A stretch of 64,000 nucleotides of DNA. Origin: Oxalobacteraceae bacterium OTU3CAMAD1. GTDB lineage: Bacteria; Pseudomonadota; Gammaproteobacteria; Burkholderiales; Burkholderiaceae_D. The position numbers and the translations under genes were made by a program. The stretch is taken from positions 1,116,001 through 1,180,000 of the forward strand of contig CP099650.1 of NCBI GenBank assembly GCA_024123915.1, written 5' to 3'. Positions 52,400 through 61,200 of the stretch are shown here, in pieces (within the stretch, counting starts at the first letter, position 1; each line of letters starts with the position of its first letter). The notes under the pieces were generated by a model, which was not told the origin of the DNA, did no database searches, and saw only the letters and a list, made by a program, of their open reading frames with translations.

Positions 52400-53905
52400 T
52401 TAGTCGGGGAAGCGTTCGTTGATGGCGACGGCTTTGTCGATGTTTTGCACCAGCAGGTCGACATACACCGGGTCGAGGTGCTGGCCGGCCACCTCGCGCA
52501 GGTGCTCGACCACCTTGTCGATCGGCCAGGCGTCCTTGTAGCAGCGCTTGTGCATCAGCGCGTCGAAGACGTCGGCGACGGCGACGATGCGCGCGTACAG
52601 GTGGATGTCGTGTCCCTTGAGGCCCTGCGGATAGCCGCTGCCGTCGAATTTCTCGTGGTGCTGGTGGGCGATGACCGCCGCCGCCTTGAGGATCGGACGC
52701 TGCGAGCCGTCCAGGATCGACAGGCCGACCGTCGGGTGCTGCTTCATGATTTCCCATTCGGCCGCGTCGAGCTTGCCCGGCTTGAGCAGCACCGCGTCCG
52801 GCGTGGCGATCTTGCCGATGTCGTGCATCGGCGCGGCGTGGCGCAGCACGGCCGTCTCGTCCTCCGGCATGCCGGCGGCGGTGGCCAGCAGGTGGCACAC
52901 CTCGGCCATGCGGCGCACGTGGTTGCCGGCCTCGTTGGAGCGCGATTCGACGACGTCGCCCAGGCGCAGGATCAGTTCGGCCTGGGTGTCGGTGATCTCC
53001 TGCGTCAGCAGGATGTTGTCGAAGGCGATGGCGACGCCGGAGCAGAACACCTCCAGCAGTTTGGTGTCGATCTCGGAGATTTCCTCCACACCCTTGAGGA
53101 TCAGCAGCGAGGCTTTGCCGCTGTTGTTGGGGAAGTAACCGATATACGTGTCGCCCTCGACGCGCGAGATCTTGTTGCTTTTGGCCTCGTCGAGCTGGGC
53201 CAGCACCTCGGCGCTGAGCAGGGTGCCCTCGTCGTCGCCGATCTGGGCCAGCACCTCATATTCCTGTTCGCCGCCGAAGGCGGTGGCGCCCCGCAGGCGC
53301 AGCAGCATGCTGTGTTCGAGGCGCAACAACGCGACCACTTGCTGCAGCAGGCCGTTGGCAAAGTCCTTGAGGTTGCGTTGCTGGAAGATGTGGGCCGAGG
53401 CGGCGATCACCCGTTCCAGGCCTTCGCGGTAGTTGGCTTGCGAGCGGCGGGCTTCCTCGACCTTCATGATGTCGCGGTAGGCGCGCAACGCGGCGAAGGT
53501 GGTGGTGAACAGCTTCGTGCGGTCGAGCTCGGTTTTTTCTTTGTAGTCGTTGATGTCGTAGTTGACGATCACCCGTTCCTCGGGCGCCTGGCCGGGCTGG
53601 CCGGTGCGCAGCACGATGCGGGTGAACTGGTTGTCGAGGTCCTGGCGCATCCAGCGCGCCACTTCAAGGCCGCTGTCCTCCTTTTCCATCACCACGTCGA
53701 GGAACACCAGCGCGATGTCGGTTTCGCGCGACAGCACTTCCTTGGCTTCGGCGCCGCTGTAGGCGTGTACGAAGCTCAGCGCGCGGCCGTCGAGGCGGAA
53801 GCGGCTCAAGGTCAGCTTGGTGATGTCGTGGATGTCCGGTTCGTCATCGACCAACAGAACTTTCCACGGTGCTAACTTGGGCGAAGCAGATGACAAAAAG
53901 GACAT
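52400..53905 (-). CDS. Response regulator with DUF3369 and HD-GYP domains
   Basis: A 501-residue protein. The receiver domain (about 14-140) has 'VLLVDDEPDIHDITKLTLS' and the phospho-acceptor in 'IALVFLDVVMEKEDSG'. A GAF-like DUF3369 region spans ~160-310 ('GLERVIAASAHIFQQRNLKD', 'IGYFPNNSGKASLLILKGVE'). The HD-GYP domain follows with 'RHAAPMHDIGKIATPDAVLL' and 'HHEKFDGSGYPQGLKG', so a c-di-GMP phosphodiesterase activity is likely. This three-part layout is a known family. The partner kinase is not adjacent. It counters the two GGDEF proteins in this window. Confidence 0.94.
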   Translation of the reverse strand: MSFLSSASPKLAPWKVLLVDDEPDIHDITKLTLSRFRLDGRALSFVHAYSGAEAKEVLSRETDIALVFLDVVMEKEDSGLEVARWMRQDLDNQFTRIVLRTGQPGQAPEERVIVNYDINDYKEKTELDRTKLFTTTFAALRAYRDIMKVEEARRSQANYREGLERVIAASAHIFQQRNLKDFANGLLQQVVALLRLEHSMLLRLRGATAFGGEQEYEVLAQIGDDEGTLLSAEVLAQLDEAKSNKISRVEGDTYIGYFPNNSGKASLLILKGVEEISEIDTKLLEVFCSGVAIAFDNILLTQEITDTQAELILRLGDVVESRSNEAGNHVRRMAEVCHLLATAAGMPEDETAVLRHAAPMHDIGKIATPDAVLLKPGKLDAAEWEIMKQHPTVGLSILDGSQRPILKAAAVIAHQHHEKFDGSGYPQGLKGHDIHLYARIVAVADVFDALMHKRCYKDAWPIDKVVEHLREVAGQHLDPVYVDLLVQNIDKAVAINERFPD

Positions 53906-54235
53906 AGGGGAACGTTCCGCTAAATGACGTATGGATTAATTTTCGATTGTAGTCGTGTCCAACGCCATTAACAACAAGCAATAAAATTTCCTGTTGCTTT
54001 GCACAACACTATGGGGCCGGACGGGTGTGGTGTTAGTTTTACGTAACACTACGTATGAGCTAAACAATACTTTGAATCGGGCAATATTGCTATCCCGAAG
54101 TGAAATATTTTGATGGGGAGGGAGAGTTGGACCCGCGTGCGTTGCCAAGACGCTTGCGTCGCCACAATGGGGTCGTACCCGTTGGGTACGACGGGGACGC
54201 CGAGTCCCCGCCTGGCCGTGCGGGTCGGGCGGCGA
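53906..54235. other. Intergenic region upstream of HD-GYP gene
   Basis: About 330 bases without a gene. The left part (53930-54110) is AT-rich and must carry the HD-GYP promoter. It contains TACGTA twice ten bases apart (54040-54045 and 54050-54055) and an AAGCAA / TTGCTT inverted repeat (53976-53999). The right part (54142-54225) is repeat family B, lying just past the phoX stop. Confidence 0.6.
54142..54225. repeat. Dispersed palindromic repeat, family B, copy 2
   Basis: In opposite orientation to the copy at 52309: TTGCCAAGACGCTTGCGTCG at the left, a GTCGTACCC / GGGTACGAC hairpin (54172-54192) in the middle, an extra GGGGACGCCGAGTCCCC stem, then CCTGGCCGTGCGGGT. It lies directly behind the phoX stop codon, so it may also shape the 3' end of that transcript. 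Confidence 0.72.
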
Positions 54236-56152
54236 TCAGCCCAGGGTCGGCAAACCGGTCAGGTAACCGACCGCCGCGCCGAAACGGTCGCGGTAATTGG
54301 CGCGGATCAGCGGGTCCAACGTGGCCTGCACCTTGCCGTGCAGCGCCGCTTCCCAGTCGCCCGGGTGCTGGAAGTTGCTCATGATATAGGCGAAACCGTT
54401 GATGTCGTCCACCGCGTGCAAGCCGGTCGACTCCGCCCCCGACGGCGCCGACAACAGCCGCGTCAAGGCCTTGGTGTCGACGTTGTACGCCCACAGGAAG
54501 TTGTTGACGTGCAGGCCGCTGTCCTCGCCGATGAACAAGGTGCGCAGCTTTTCCGAGAACTTGATGTTGTCCGGGTTGGCGATCTTGTCCGGATCTGCCA
54601 GGTTGCCCAGCGCGTCGGCGGACGGCAAATCCTCTCCCACCAGCATGGCGGCCATGTCGACCGGCACCCAGGCGCTGTCGATGGCGGCGCCGGTGTCGTC
54701 GACCTGGCCGGCCTTGAGATTGAGCGCGTAGACCGCGCCGGCGTTCGGCCCTTTGACCGCGATGCCGCCCGAGCCGTTTTTCATCGCGGCCTGGATGTAG
54801 CTCATCGCGCTGTAGGCGATCTTGTCCTTGACGTTGACGGTGGTGCCCTCCAGCTTGGTGAAGCCCAGGCTGCCGCCCTTGAAGGCGGCGTAGCGGTGGG
54901 TCTCGAGGAAGGCGGCCGCCTTGTCCATGCCGGGCGCGAGCTTGATCCAGTTGGTCTTGCCGCTGTACGGGATTTTTGTATAGCCGGCGTCGGCCGGGTC
55001 GGTGGTTTTGACGGTGAGGATGTCGGCCGCCTTGAGCCTGTCGGCCAGCGCCTTGATCTCGGCGCTGGTGGCATGGCCCAGCTTGATCCATTGGAGGTCG
55101 GCCGAGCCGCCGTTGTCGGCGGTTTTCTGCAGCCACTTGGCGACGTACAGGGTGCCGCTCGACAGGTCGCGCGCGCGGTCGGCGACGAACATGAACAGGC
55201 CGCCGTTGGTGGCGTCGTCGCCCATCAGCGCGGTGCGCTCGTCGGGCATGACCTGCACCAGCTCGTGCGAGATGCGGCCCATGCAGTAGTGCTTCTTGAC
55301 GCTGCCCGTGCCGTCCGGATTGACGGTGACCTCCGGCATGTGGCCGTAGTGGTAGGGATTGGCCTTGCCGGCGTCGCCGTACAGGTTGGCGCTGAAGCTG
55401 GCGAACTGGCCGTTGCCGACGATGGCGGCGGCGTCCGGCTCGTATTCCTCGCTCGACAGGTGGGTGTTCCACGGCGAGCGGCTGGCGCCGCAGGTGATCC
55501 ACAGGCCGTGGACGCCGCTGGTGTCGACGTTGTGGTATTTCACCAGGGTCAGCGCGCCGGTGCGCTGGTCCTGGTCGAGGGTCAGCACCGCGATAGGCGA
55601 CGGCAGCATGCCGTACATTGTCTCGCCCTTGACGTTGCGGGTCGTGTATTCGAACTGGACGACGGCGAACACGGTGTTGCCCTTGACGCCGGCAACGGTC
55701 GGCGCGTCGAGCTTGAGCAGCGAGGTGCCGTCCGGGCAGTCGGAGAAGAAGTGGCGCCGGCCGGCGTCGCTGTTGTCGAGGATGGGCCGGTTGTGGATGT
55801 CGTAGTAGCCGCCGGCCAGCACGGTGCCGCCATTGCCGTCGGCGACCATGGCGCCGGTGATGAAGAAGGGCTGGTAGGCCAGCTTGTAGGTTTGCGTCTT
55901 GCCGTCCGCGTAGGTCGCGCTGAGCGAGGAGGCGACCGTGGTGGCGGCCATCCGGGCCGGGTCGGCCAGGGTGGGCGCGGCCATGCCGGTGAAGGTGACC
56001 GACATCAGCTTGGGCGCGGCGGTGGCCGTCCCGTTGGCCGCGCAGGCGGTCAGCAGGGTGGCGGCCAGGCTGCCGGTGGCCAGCGGCAGCAGCGGCGCGC
56101 CGGCCAGCAGTTGCACCAGGCGGCGGCGGGATGGGTCAGGGGACGCGGTCAT
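54236..56152 (-). CDS. phoX: PhoX-family alkaline phosphatase (DUF839)
   Basis: A 638-residue exported protein. The N-terminus has a Tat-like RRRLVQLLAG signal and a lipobox-like LLTAC, so it may be Tat-exported and lipid-anchored. The DUF839 body includes 'VAGVKGNTVFAVVQFEYTTR', 'LWITCGASRSPWNTHLSSEE' (the conserved Cys-Gly...Trp-Asn-Thr...Glu-Glu block that holds the Fe-Ca centre), 'GRISHELVQVMPDERTALMG' and 'NIKFSEKLRTLFIGEDSGLH'. PhoX enzymes release phosphate from organic esters in the periplasm. A Pho box with a spaced -10 element lies upstream, so phosphate starvation control through PhoB is expected. The gene is monocistronic. Confidence 0.9.
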   Translation of the reverse strand: MTASPDPSRRRLVQLLAGAPLLPLATGSLAATLLTACAANGTATAAPKLMSVTFTGMAAPTLADPARMAATTVASSLSATYADGKTQTYKLAYQPFFITGAMVADGNGGTVLAGGYYDIHNRPILDNSDAGRRHFFSDCPDGTSLLKLDAPTVAGVKGNTVFAVVQFEYTTRNVKGETMYGMLPSPIAVLTLDQDQRTGALTLVKYHNVDTSGVHGLWITCGASRSPWNTHLSSEEYEPDAAAIVGNGQFASFSANLYGDAGKANPYHYGHMPEVTVNPDGTGSVKKHYCMGRISHELVQVMPDERTALMGDDATNGGLFMFVADRARDLSSGTLYVAKWLQKTADNGGSADLQWIKLGHATSAEIKALADRLKAADILTVKTTDPADAGYTKIPYSGKTNWIKLAPGMDKAAAFLETHRYAAFKGGSLGFTKLEGTTVNVKDKIAYSAMSYIQAAMKNGSGGIAVKGPNAGAVYALNLKAGQVDDTGAAIDSAWVPVDMAAMLVGEDLPSADALGNLADPDKIANPDNIKFSEKLRTLFIGEDSGLHVNNFLWAYNVDTKALTRLLSAPSGAESTGLHAVDDINGFAYIMSNFQHPGDWEAALHGKVQATLDPLIRANYRDRFGAAVGYLTGLPTLG

Positions 56153-56239
56153 AGTAATCCTGTTTCTATTGGGGGCCGTTCCATGCGCCGGCGGCGGCGC
56201 GGCGGCATGCGAGGCGGCGGCGTTGCCTCGACGGCGGCC

Positions 56240-56284
56240 ATCTTAGCGGCCGCTTGTGACAGGGGCGTGACAGGGGCGTGACCG
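56240..56284 (-). promoter_or_regulatory. Pho box and -10 element of the phoX promoter
   Basis: Read on the minus strand: CGGTCAC, CTGTCAC and CTGTCAC repeat at exactly 11-base steps (56256-56284). This matches the PhoB consensus CTGTCAT-N4-CTGTCAY. Ten bases further comes TAAGAT (56240-56245), the right place for the -10 box of a PhoB-dependent promoter. The start codon of phoX is about 90 bases downstream. Confidence 0.75.
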
Positions 56285-56418
56285 GCAAGTCACGGGCATG
56301 TTGCGCCGAAAGACGGCATTGGTAACAAATCGATTCAGGCCGGGCGGGGGCGCGTAAAAAGGACTATATTATTTAGCATTGGAAGTATCCCGCATGAACC
56401 CCGTGAAGGAGTAGCAAA

Positions 56419-56913
56419 ATGCGCCTGATGACCAAACCCTTGCTGGCCGCCGCCGTAGCGCTGCTGGCCAGCGGCGCCGCGTGGGCGGACGTGAGCGTCA
56501 CCTTCGTCAAGCCGGAGGAATTTATCGACATGCCGCGCAGCCCGATCGAGCGCGAGCGCCTGCAAAAGGATTTCGCCCAGTATTTCGCCTCGCTCAACAA
56601 GCAATTGCCGGCCGGCCAGAACCTCAAGATCGAGGTGCTCGACATCGACCTGGCCGGACAGCTGTGGCCGCGCCGCAGCGGCGGCGAGGATATCCGCATC
56701 ATGCGGGGCGGCGCCGACTGGCCGCGCATGCACCTGCGCTACACGCTGGAGGAGAACGGCCAGGTGCTGCGCAGCGGCGACGACGAGCTGTCGAACATGA
56801 TGTACCAGCAGCGCATGAGCCGCCATTCGGACAGCGACCCGCTGCGCTACGAGAAGCAGATGATCGACGAGTGGTTCGGCAAGACCATCGTGCCGAAGGT
56901 GGCCAGCCGCTGA
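56419..56913 (+). CDS. DUF3016 family secreted protein
   Basis: A 164-residue protein with AAGGAG upstream of the ATG and a signal peptide ending near GAAWA. The DUF3016 body is recognisable: 'VSVTFVKPEEFIDMP', 'LQKDFAQYFASLNKQLPAGQ', 'NLKIEVLDIDLAGQLWPRRS', 'DIRIMRGGADWPRMHLRYTL' and the ending 'DEWFGKTIVPKVA'. Members are periplasmic or lipoprotein-like, with unknown role. It is divergent from phoX, and the two share the 266-base region that holds the Pho box. Confidence 0.9.
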   Translation: MRLMTKPLLAAAVALLASGAAWADVSVTFVKPEEFIDMPRSPIERERLQKDFAQYFASLNKQLPAGQNLKIEVLDIDLAGQLWPRRSGGEDIRIMRGGADWPRMHLRYTLEENGQVLRSGDDELSNMMYQQRMSRHSDSDPLRYEKQMIDEWFGKTIVPKVASR

Positions 56914-56965
56914 TCGGCTGAACCACGGCTGAACCGCGGCCGATCCACAGCCGAACCACCGCCCG

Positions 56966-57409
56966 TCAGCCCGGTTGGGCGGCCTTGGGGAAGTGGGCCA
57001 GGAAAGCCTTCGGCATCGTCGCGACCTGGCCGCTCTGGAAGTTGAAGAACACGAAGCCGTACTTGGCCATGGCGATCAGCTTGCCGTCGGCCGGACGTGT
57101 GACGCGGAAGATCAGGTCGCCGCCGTAGCGGTTGAAGTCCATCACCCCCACCTCGAACAACAGCAGGTCGCGCGCGTGCGCCTCGGCCTTGAACATCGTC
57201 GCCAGGTCGGTGACGATGGTGCCCAGGCCGTCGGCGTCGATCTCCGGCGCGCCGTAGTGCGCCAGGAACAGCGCGCGCGCCTCGGACAGCATCGAGACCA
57301 TCGAATCGTTGCCCAGGTGGTTGGCGGCGTTGATGTCGGTGCTGCGCACCGTCATCCGGGTCTCGAAATAATACTGGTCGTCGGGGAAGTCCAGGGTCAG
57401 GCGTGCCAT
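56966..57409 (-). CDS. Hotdog-fold acyl-CoA thioesterase
   Basis: A 147-residue protein of the 4-hydroxybenzoyl-CoA thioesterase type. 'RSTDINAANHLGNDSMVSML' holds the conserved Asp and the usual His/Asn loop. 'LFEVGVMDFNRYGGDLIFRV' and 'LIAMAKYGFVFFNFQSGQVA' follow. The start (MARLTLDFPDDQYYF) is eight bases behind the dienelactone hydrolase stop, so the two form an operon. The substrate is not identifiable from sequence. Confidence 0.87.
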   Translation of the reverse strand: MARLTLDFPDDQYYFETRMTVRSTDINAANHLGNDSMVSMLSEARALFLAHYGAPEIDADGLGTIVTDLATMFKAEAHARDLLLFEVGVMDFNRYGGDLIFRVTRPADGKLIAMAKYGFVFFNFQSGQVATMPKAFLAHFPKAAQPG

Positions 57410-57417
57410 GGCGCCCC

Positions 57418-58119
57418 TTACAGTTGTTCGCCGAGGAACACCAGCGTGTGGCCGTGCGCCTGGGCGGCGGCGCGCTGCTGGTAGCTGTCGCGGTGGTTGC
57501 AGTTAAAGCCGTGTTCGGCGCCCTCGTAGACGTGGATCTCGACCTGGTCGTTGCTGTCGAAGCGCTCGGCGATGCTTTTGACGGCCTCGGCCGGGATGTG
57601 GCTGTCGGCGCCGCCGAAGTGCATCAGCATGGGCGCGGTGATCTGGTCGGCGCGTTCGAGCGAATTCTGGATGCCGCCGCCGTAGTAGCACACGCCGGCG
57701 TCGACCAGGCCGTTGGCCAGGGTGTGGTAGGACAGCTTGCCGCCGAAGCAAAAGCCCATCGAGGCGACCTTCTGGGCGCCGACGGCGTCGAGCGCGCGCA
57801 GCACCTTGACGGTGGCGGCGATGTCGGCCTGGGCCTTGTCGACGTCGGTGGCGTTCATCAGTTCGACGGCGCGCTTCCAGCCGTCGCCGTCGTAGGCCAG
57901 TTCGATGTGGGCGCCCTCGCGCCAGAACAGGTCCGGCGCCAGCACAACGTAGCCGTCTGCGGCGTACTGGTCGGCGACGTTGCGGATGTGCTGGTTGACG
58001 CCGAAGATTTCCTGCAGCAACACGATGCCGGGTCCCTTGCCGGAGCGCGGCAGTGAGAGGTAGGCTTCAAACTTGCCGTCGGCGGTGGCGACGTCGATCC
58101 ACTTCGAATTGGTTTCCAT
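57418..58119 (-). CDS. Dienelactone hydrolase family protein
   Basis: A 233-residue alpha/beta-hydrolase. The Cys nucleophile lies in VASMGFCFGGKLSYHTL, the Asp in 'MHFGGADSHIPAEAV' and the His in 'YEGAEHGFNCNHRDS', which is the Cys-Asp-His triad of the family. The N-terminal 'GPGIVLLQEIFGVNQHIRNV' is typical. Length is normal. Members hydrolyse dienelactones in catechol breakdown or act on other lactones and esters. No catechol pathway genes are near, so a general esterase role is plausible. It is co-oriented with the thioesterase downstream. Confidence 0.92.
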   Translation of the reverse strand: METNSKWIDVATADGKFEAYLSLPRSGKGPGIVLLQEIFGVNQHIRNVADQYAADGYVVLAPDLFWREGAHIELAYDGDGWKRAVELMNATDVDKAQADIAATVKVLRALDAVGAQKVASMGFCFGGKLSYHTLANGLVDAGVCYYGGGIQNSLERADQITAPMLMHFGGADSHIPAEAVKSIAERFDSNDQVEIHVYEGAEHGFNCNHRDSYQQRAAAQAHGHTLVFLGEQL

Positions 58120-58165
58120 GGCGTTCCTTGTAGGGGCAGAAAGCGGCCATCGTACCTTGTTTCGC

Positions 58166-58184
58166 GCGCGCTTGCAGCGCGCGT
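58166..58184. terminator. GC stem-loop between DUF6701 and hydrolase genes
   Basis: CGCGCGCT and AGCGCGCG arms around a three-base loop. On the minus strand it lies about 20 bases behind the stop of the DUF6701 gene. No T run follows, so termination is uncertain. Confidence 0.35.
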
Positions 58185-58204
58185 CCGGCCGTAGCGGGTT
58201 GCCT

Positions 58205-61200
58205 CTAGTACACCTCGCGCCGGTAGACCACCGGGCCGGAACGGTAGATGCCGAAGGTGGCGCGGCCGACGCTGCTGGGAAGGTAGTAGATCAGCGATCC
58301 CAGCGAGACGTCCGCGGAGCCGATCGCCGTCGGCGCCGGCACCGGCGGCGCCACGCGGAAGGTGCCCTTGCCGTTCTTGAGTTCGAGTGTGGCCGGCGCG
58401 GCGGCCTTCATCGCCGGGCAGCGGCCGACCATGCCCGCGAGGCAATTGTCGAATTTGATGGCGCTGCCGATCGCCATGCTGGCAACCTGCACCTGCGGAT
58501 TGAACACGTAGCCGACCGGCATGTAGTACTGGGCGGTGGCGTCGACCGGCACGGTGCCGGTGGGAGAGCCGTAGGTGTTGGCGATCAGCAGGCGGCCACT
58601 TACCACGGTCAGCGGCGCCTCGGTCGAGACGATCTGGGGGGCGGGGAGCGGCGGCGAGGGGCGTTTGGAGCTGACGCCGTCGGCGTCCACGGCGCGAATA
58701 TACGTCGTCACCGGTAATACGTCCTTGGTACTGAAGATGAAGCGGGGCATGTTGTCGACCGGCGCGGTCAGTTTGCCGACACCCTTGTCAAAAAAGAAAT
58801 TGGAGGCGATGGCGCCGGGCAGCTCGCCGTTGGCCTTGATCCATTCGAGCTGGCCGCCCGGTGTGGCGTCGATACCGCCGGCCTTCGTCAGCGCCGACAG
58901 CGCCACCGCGCCGGCGTAGGCGCCGGTGTGGTTGAGCGTGAGCGCCTTTGGCGTCGCGCCGTTGTAGGCCAGCACCTTGACGAAGAACGGCTGGCCGGAA
59001 TGGACGAAGCTGGTCGTGGCGGGGCCGCAGGGGCGGGTGGCGTCGCTCAGGCCGGCGCAGCTCATGCTGCGGCCTTCGGCCGGGATGGCCGGCAAGGCGG
59101 GGGACGCGGCGACCTCCGCGTTGGTCATCAGCACGGTGTCGAAATGGTCGGGGACGAAGCGGGTCACGTTCTGCGCGCCGCCGGTTTTGAAGGCCGGATC
59201 GACATGTCCCATGTAATAGCCGGTGGGGTTGAACAAGGTCACGCCCAGCTTGATCGCGCCGGTGTCGCTGAAGCTCCACAGGCCGCCCGCGGCGGCGTCC
59301 TCACTGGCGTACACGCCGCCGCTGACGGGCTTGAACTTGCCGGCTGTGATGGCGCCGTATTGGCGCGCGGGGTCCGGGTCGCCCTTGCCGTCCAGATTGT
59401 TGATGCCGGAGGTGATCGTGATGCCCTCGGCCGCGGTCTCCTTGCCGAAGTTGGTGGTCACCCTCGGCGGCGTTTCGGCGTTGACGGCGCTGATCTTGAC
59501 GGTAAAGCCCTCGCTGGCCCGGGCGAACACGGCGCCGGCCGCCAGATTGTTGGTGCTGACCTTGGTGACCGTGCCGACCGCCTCGATCAGGAAGGCCTTG
59601 GGCGCGGCGATGAAGCTGTCGCTGCCGATGGCGTTGAAGCCGGCGCCGCCGCCGGTGTAGCTGGCCTTGAGGTTGACCTTGCCCACCTCGGCGTACTGCA
59701 GCGGCGCGACGGCGACGCCGTCCTTGTCGAACGTAAGCGGCACGGCGACGGCGGCCTTGCGGCAGTCGAGGCTGGAATTGCCGACCTTGACGTTGACGTC
59801 GGCGGCCTTGTCGGCGACCGGGCTGTCGAACTCGCAAGACAGGTCGATGTTGACCGTCTGGCTGGCCACCAGCGGCACGCAGTTCTGGTTTTGCGCGGTG
59901 GCCTTGAGCGCCTGGATGGTGACGGTGGCGCCGCTGGCCATCGACACGTGGTCGCTGGCGACGAGCTGCAGGCCGGTGGTGCCGAAATTCATGTCGCACT
60001 GGCGATTCGGGTCGCTCGTGCTGGTGTTGACGCAGGTATGGGCGTTGAGCGCGCCGGTGGCCGACAAGGTGGCGGTGCCGGCCTTGGTCTGCTCGACGGT
60101 GGCGCTGGTGGTCTCGCCGCCGCTGAAGTTGAACGACTTGCCGCCGGGCTGCAGGGTGACGGTGGCGGTGCCGTTGTAGTGGGGGAGGGTGCAGGCGGTG
60201 TTGGCGCAGGCGGTGACGGTGACCGGCTGCGGCTGGCACGTCAGGGCGTTGCCGGGTTGGGTGATGCGGAAATGGTGCACGCCCGACGGCGGCGGGGCGG
60301 CGCCGCAGACGGGCTGGTAGTTGGGATCGGCCTTGGTGACGCAGCTGCACTTGACGGCGCCGGGGCCGGTGCAGGTGATGGTCTTGCTGACGGTGGCGCC
60401 CCAGTCGAGGAAGATGGCGTTGACGGCGACGTTGCCGTTGAGATTGTCGCCCGAGGCGTGGGTGGTGACGTTGCGCGCGACGATGTCGCCGTTGACGGTG
60501 GCGCCCGAGCCGATGTCGATGTCGCCCTTCATCGTGACGTTGCCGTTGACGACGACGTTGGACGCGGCGATCGTCAGGGTGGTGCCGGTGATATTGCCGT
60601 TGACGGTGTTGCCGCTGCTGATGGTGAGCGAGGTGCTGGCGTTGATGTCGCCCTTGATGGTGACGCCGGAGGCGTTGAGCTCGACCTTGGGCGAGTCGAT
60701 CTTGCCTGTGACGCTGCCGCCGCTGCCGACCACCAGCGAGGTGGTGGCGGTGATGTTGCCAGTGACGACCGCGTTGGCGGCGCTGAGTTCGACCGTGGCG
60801 GCGTTGATGTCGCCGACCAGCGTGCCGCCCGAGGCCAGGGTGAAGGACGAGGCGACGATGTTGCCGGTGATGCTGGAGCCGGAGCCGGTGGTGACGGCGC
60901 CGCTGCGCCCGCCGTTGACGCCGGCGATGCCGGTGATGCCGCCCTTGATGATGTTGTTCGAGCCCAGGCTGACGGTGCCGCTGGCGGTGATGCCGCCGTC
61001 GATCCGCAGGCTGGGGCCGGCCGTCACCGTCGCCGCCGACAGCGTGCCGGTGATGGTGGTGCTCGAGCCTAGGTCGGCCTGGCCGCTGACGGTGACGTCG
61101 CCGTTGATGCGGGTCGACGGCCCGCCGGTGGCGATGGCGACGGCGACGACGTCGGCGCTCACGGTCTGGTCGTTCGAGCCGAGGCGGAAGGTGCCGCCGG

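Noticed and set aside
52221..52400. Possible cobalamin riboswitch for the TonB receptor operon
   Set aside because: The leader is too short and is occupied by a palindromic repeat; no B12-box-like sequence was seen.
58928..61072. Plus-strand Gly/Asp/Ala-rich frame of 714 codons
   Set aside because: Antisense of the DUF6701 beta-helix protein; its repetitive look comes from the repeats on the coding strand.
60400..61200. Periodic DNA resembling a tandem repeat or CRISPR-like array
   Set aside because: The period is that of protein beta-helix units; there are no identical repeats with unique spacers.
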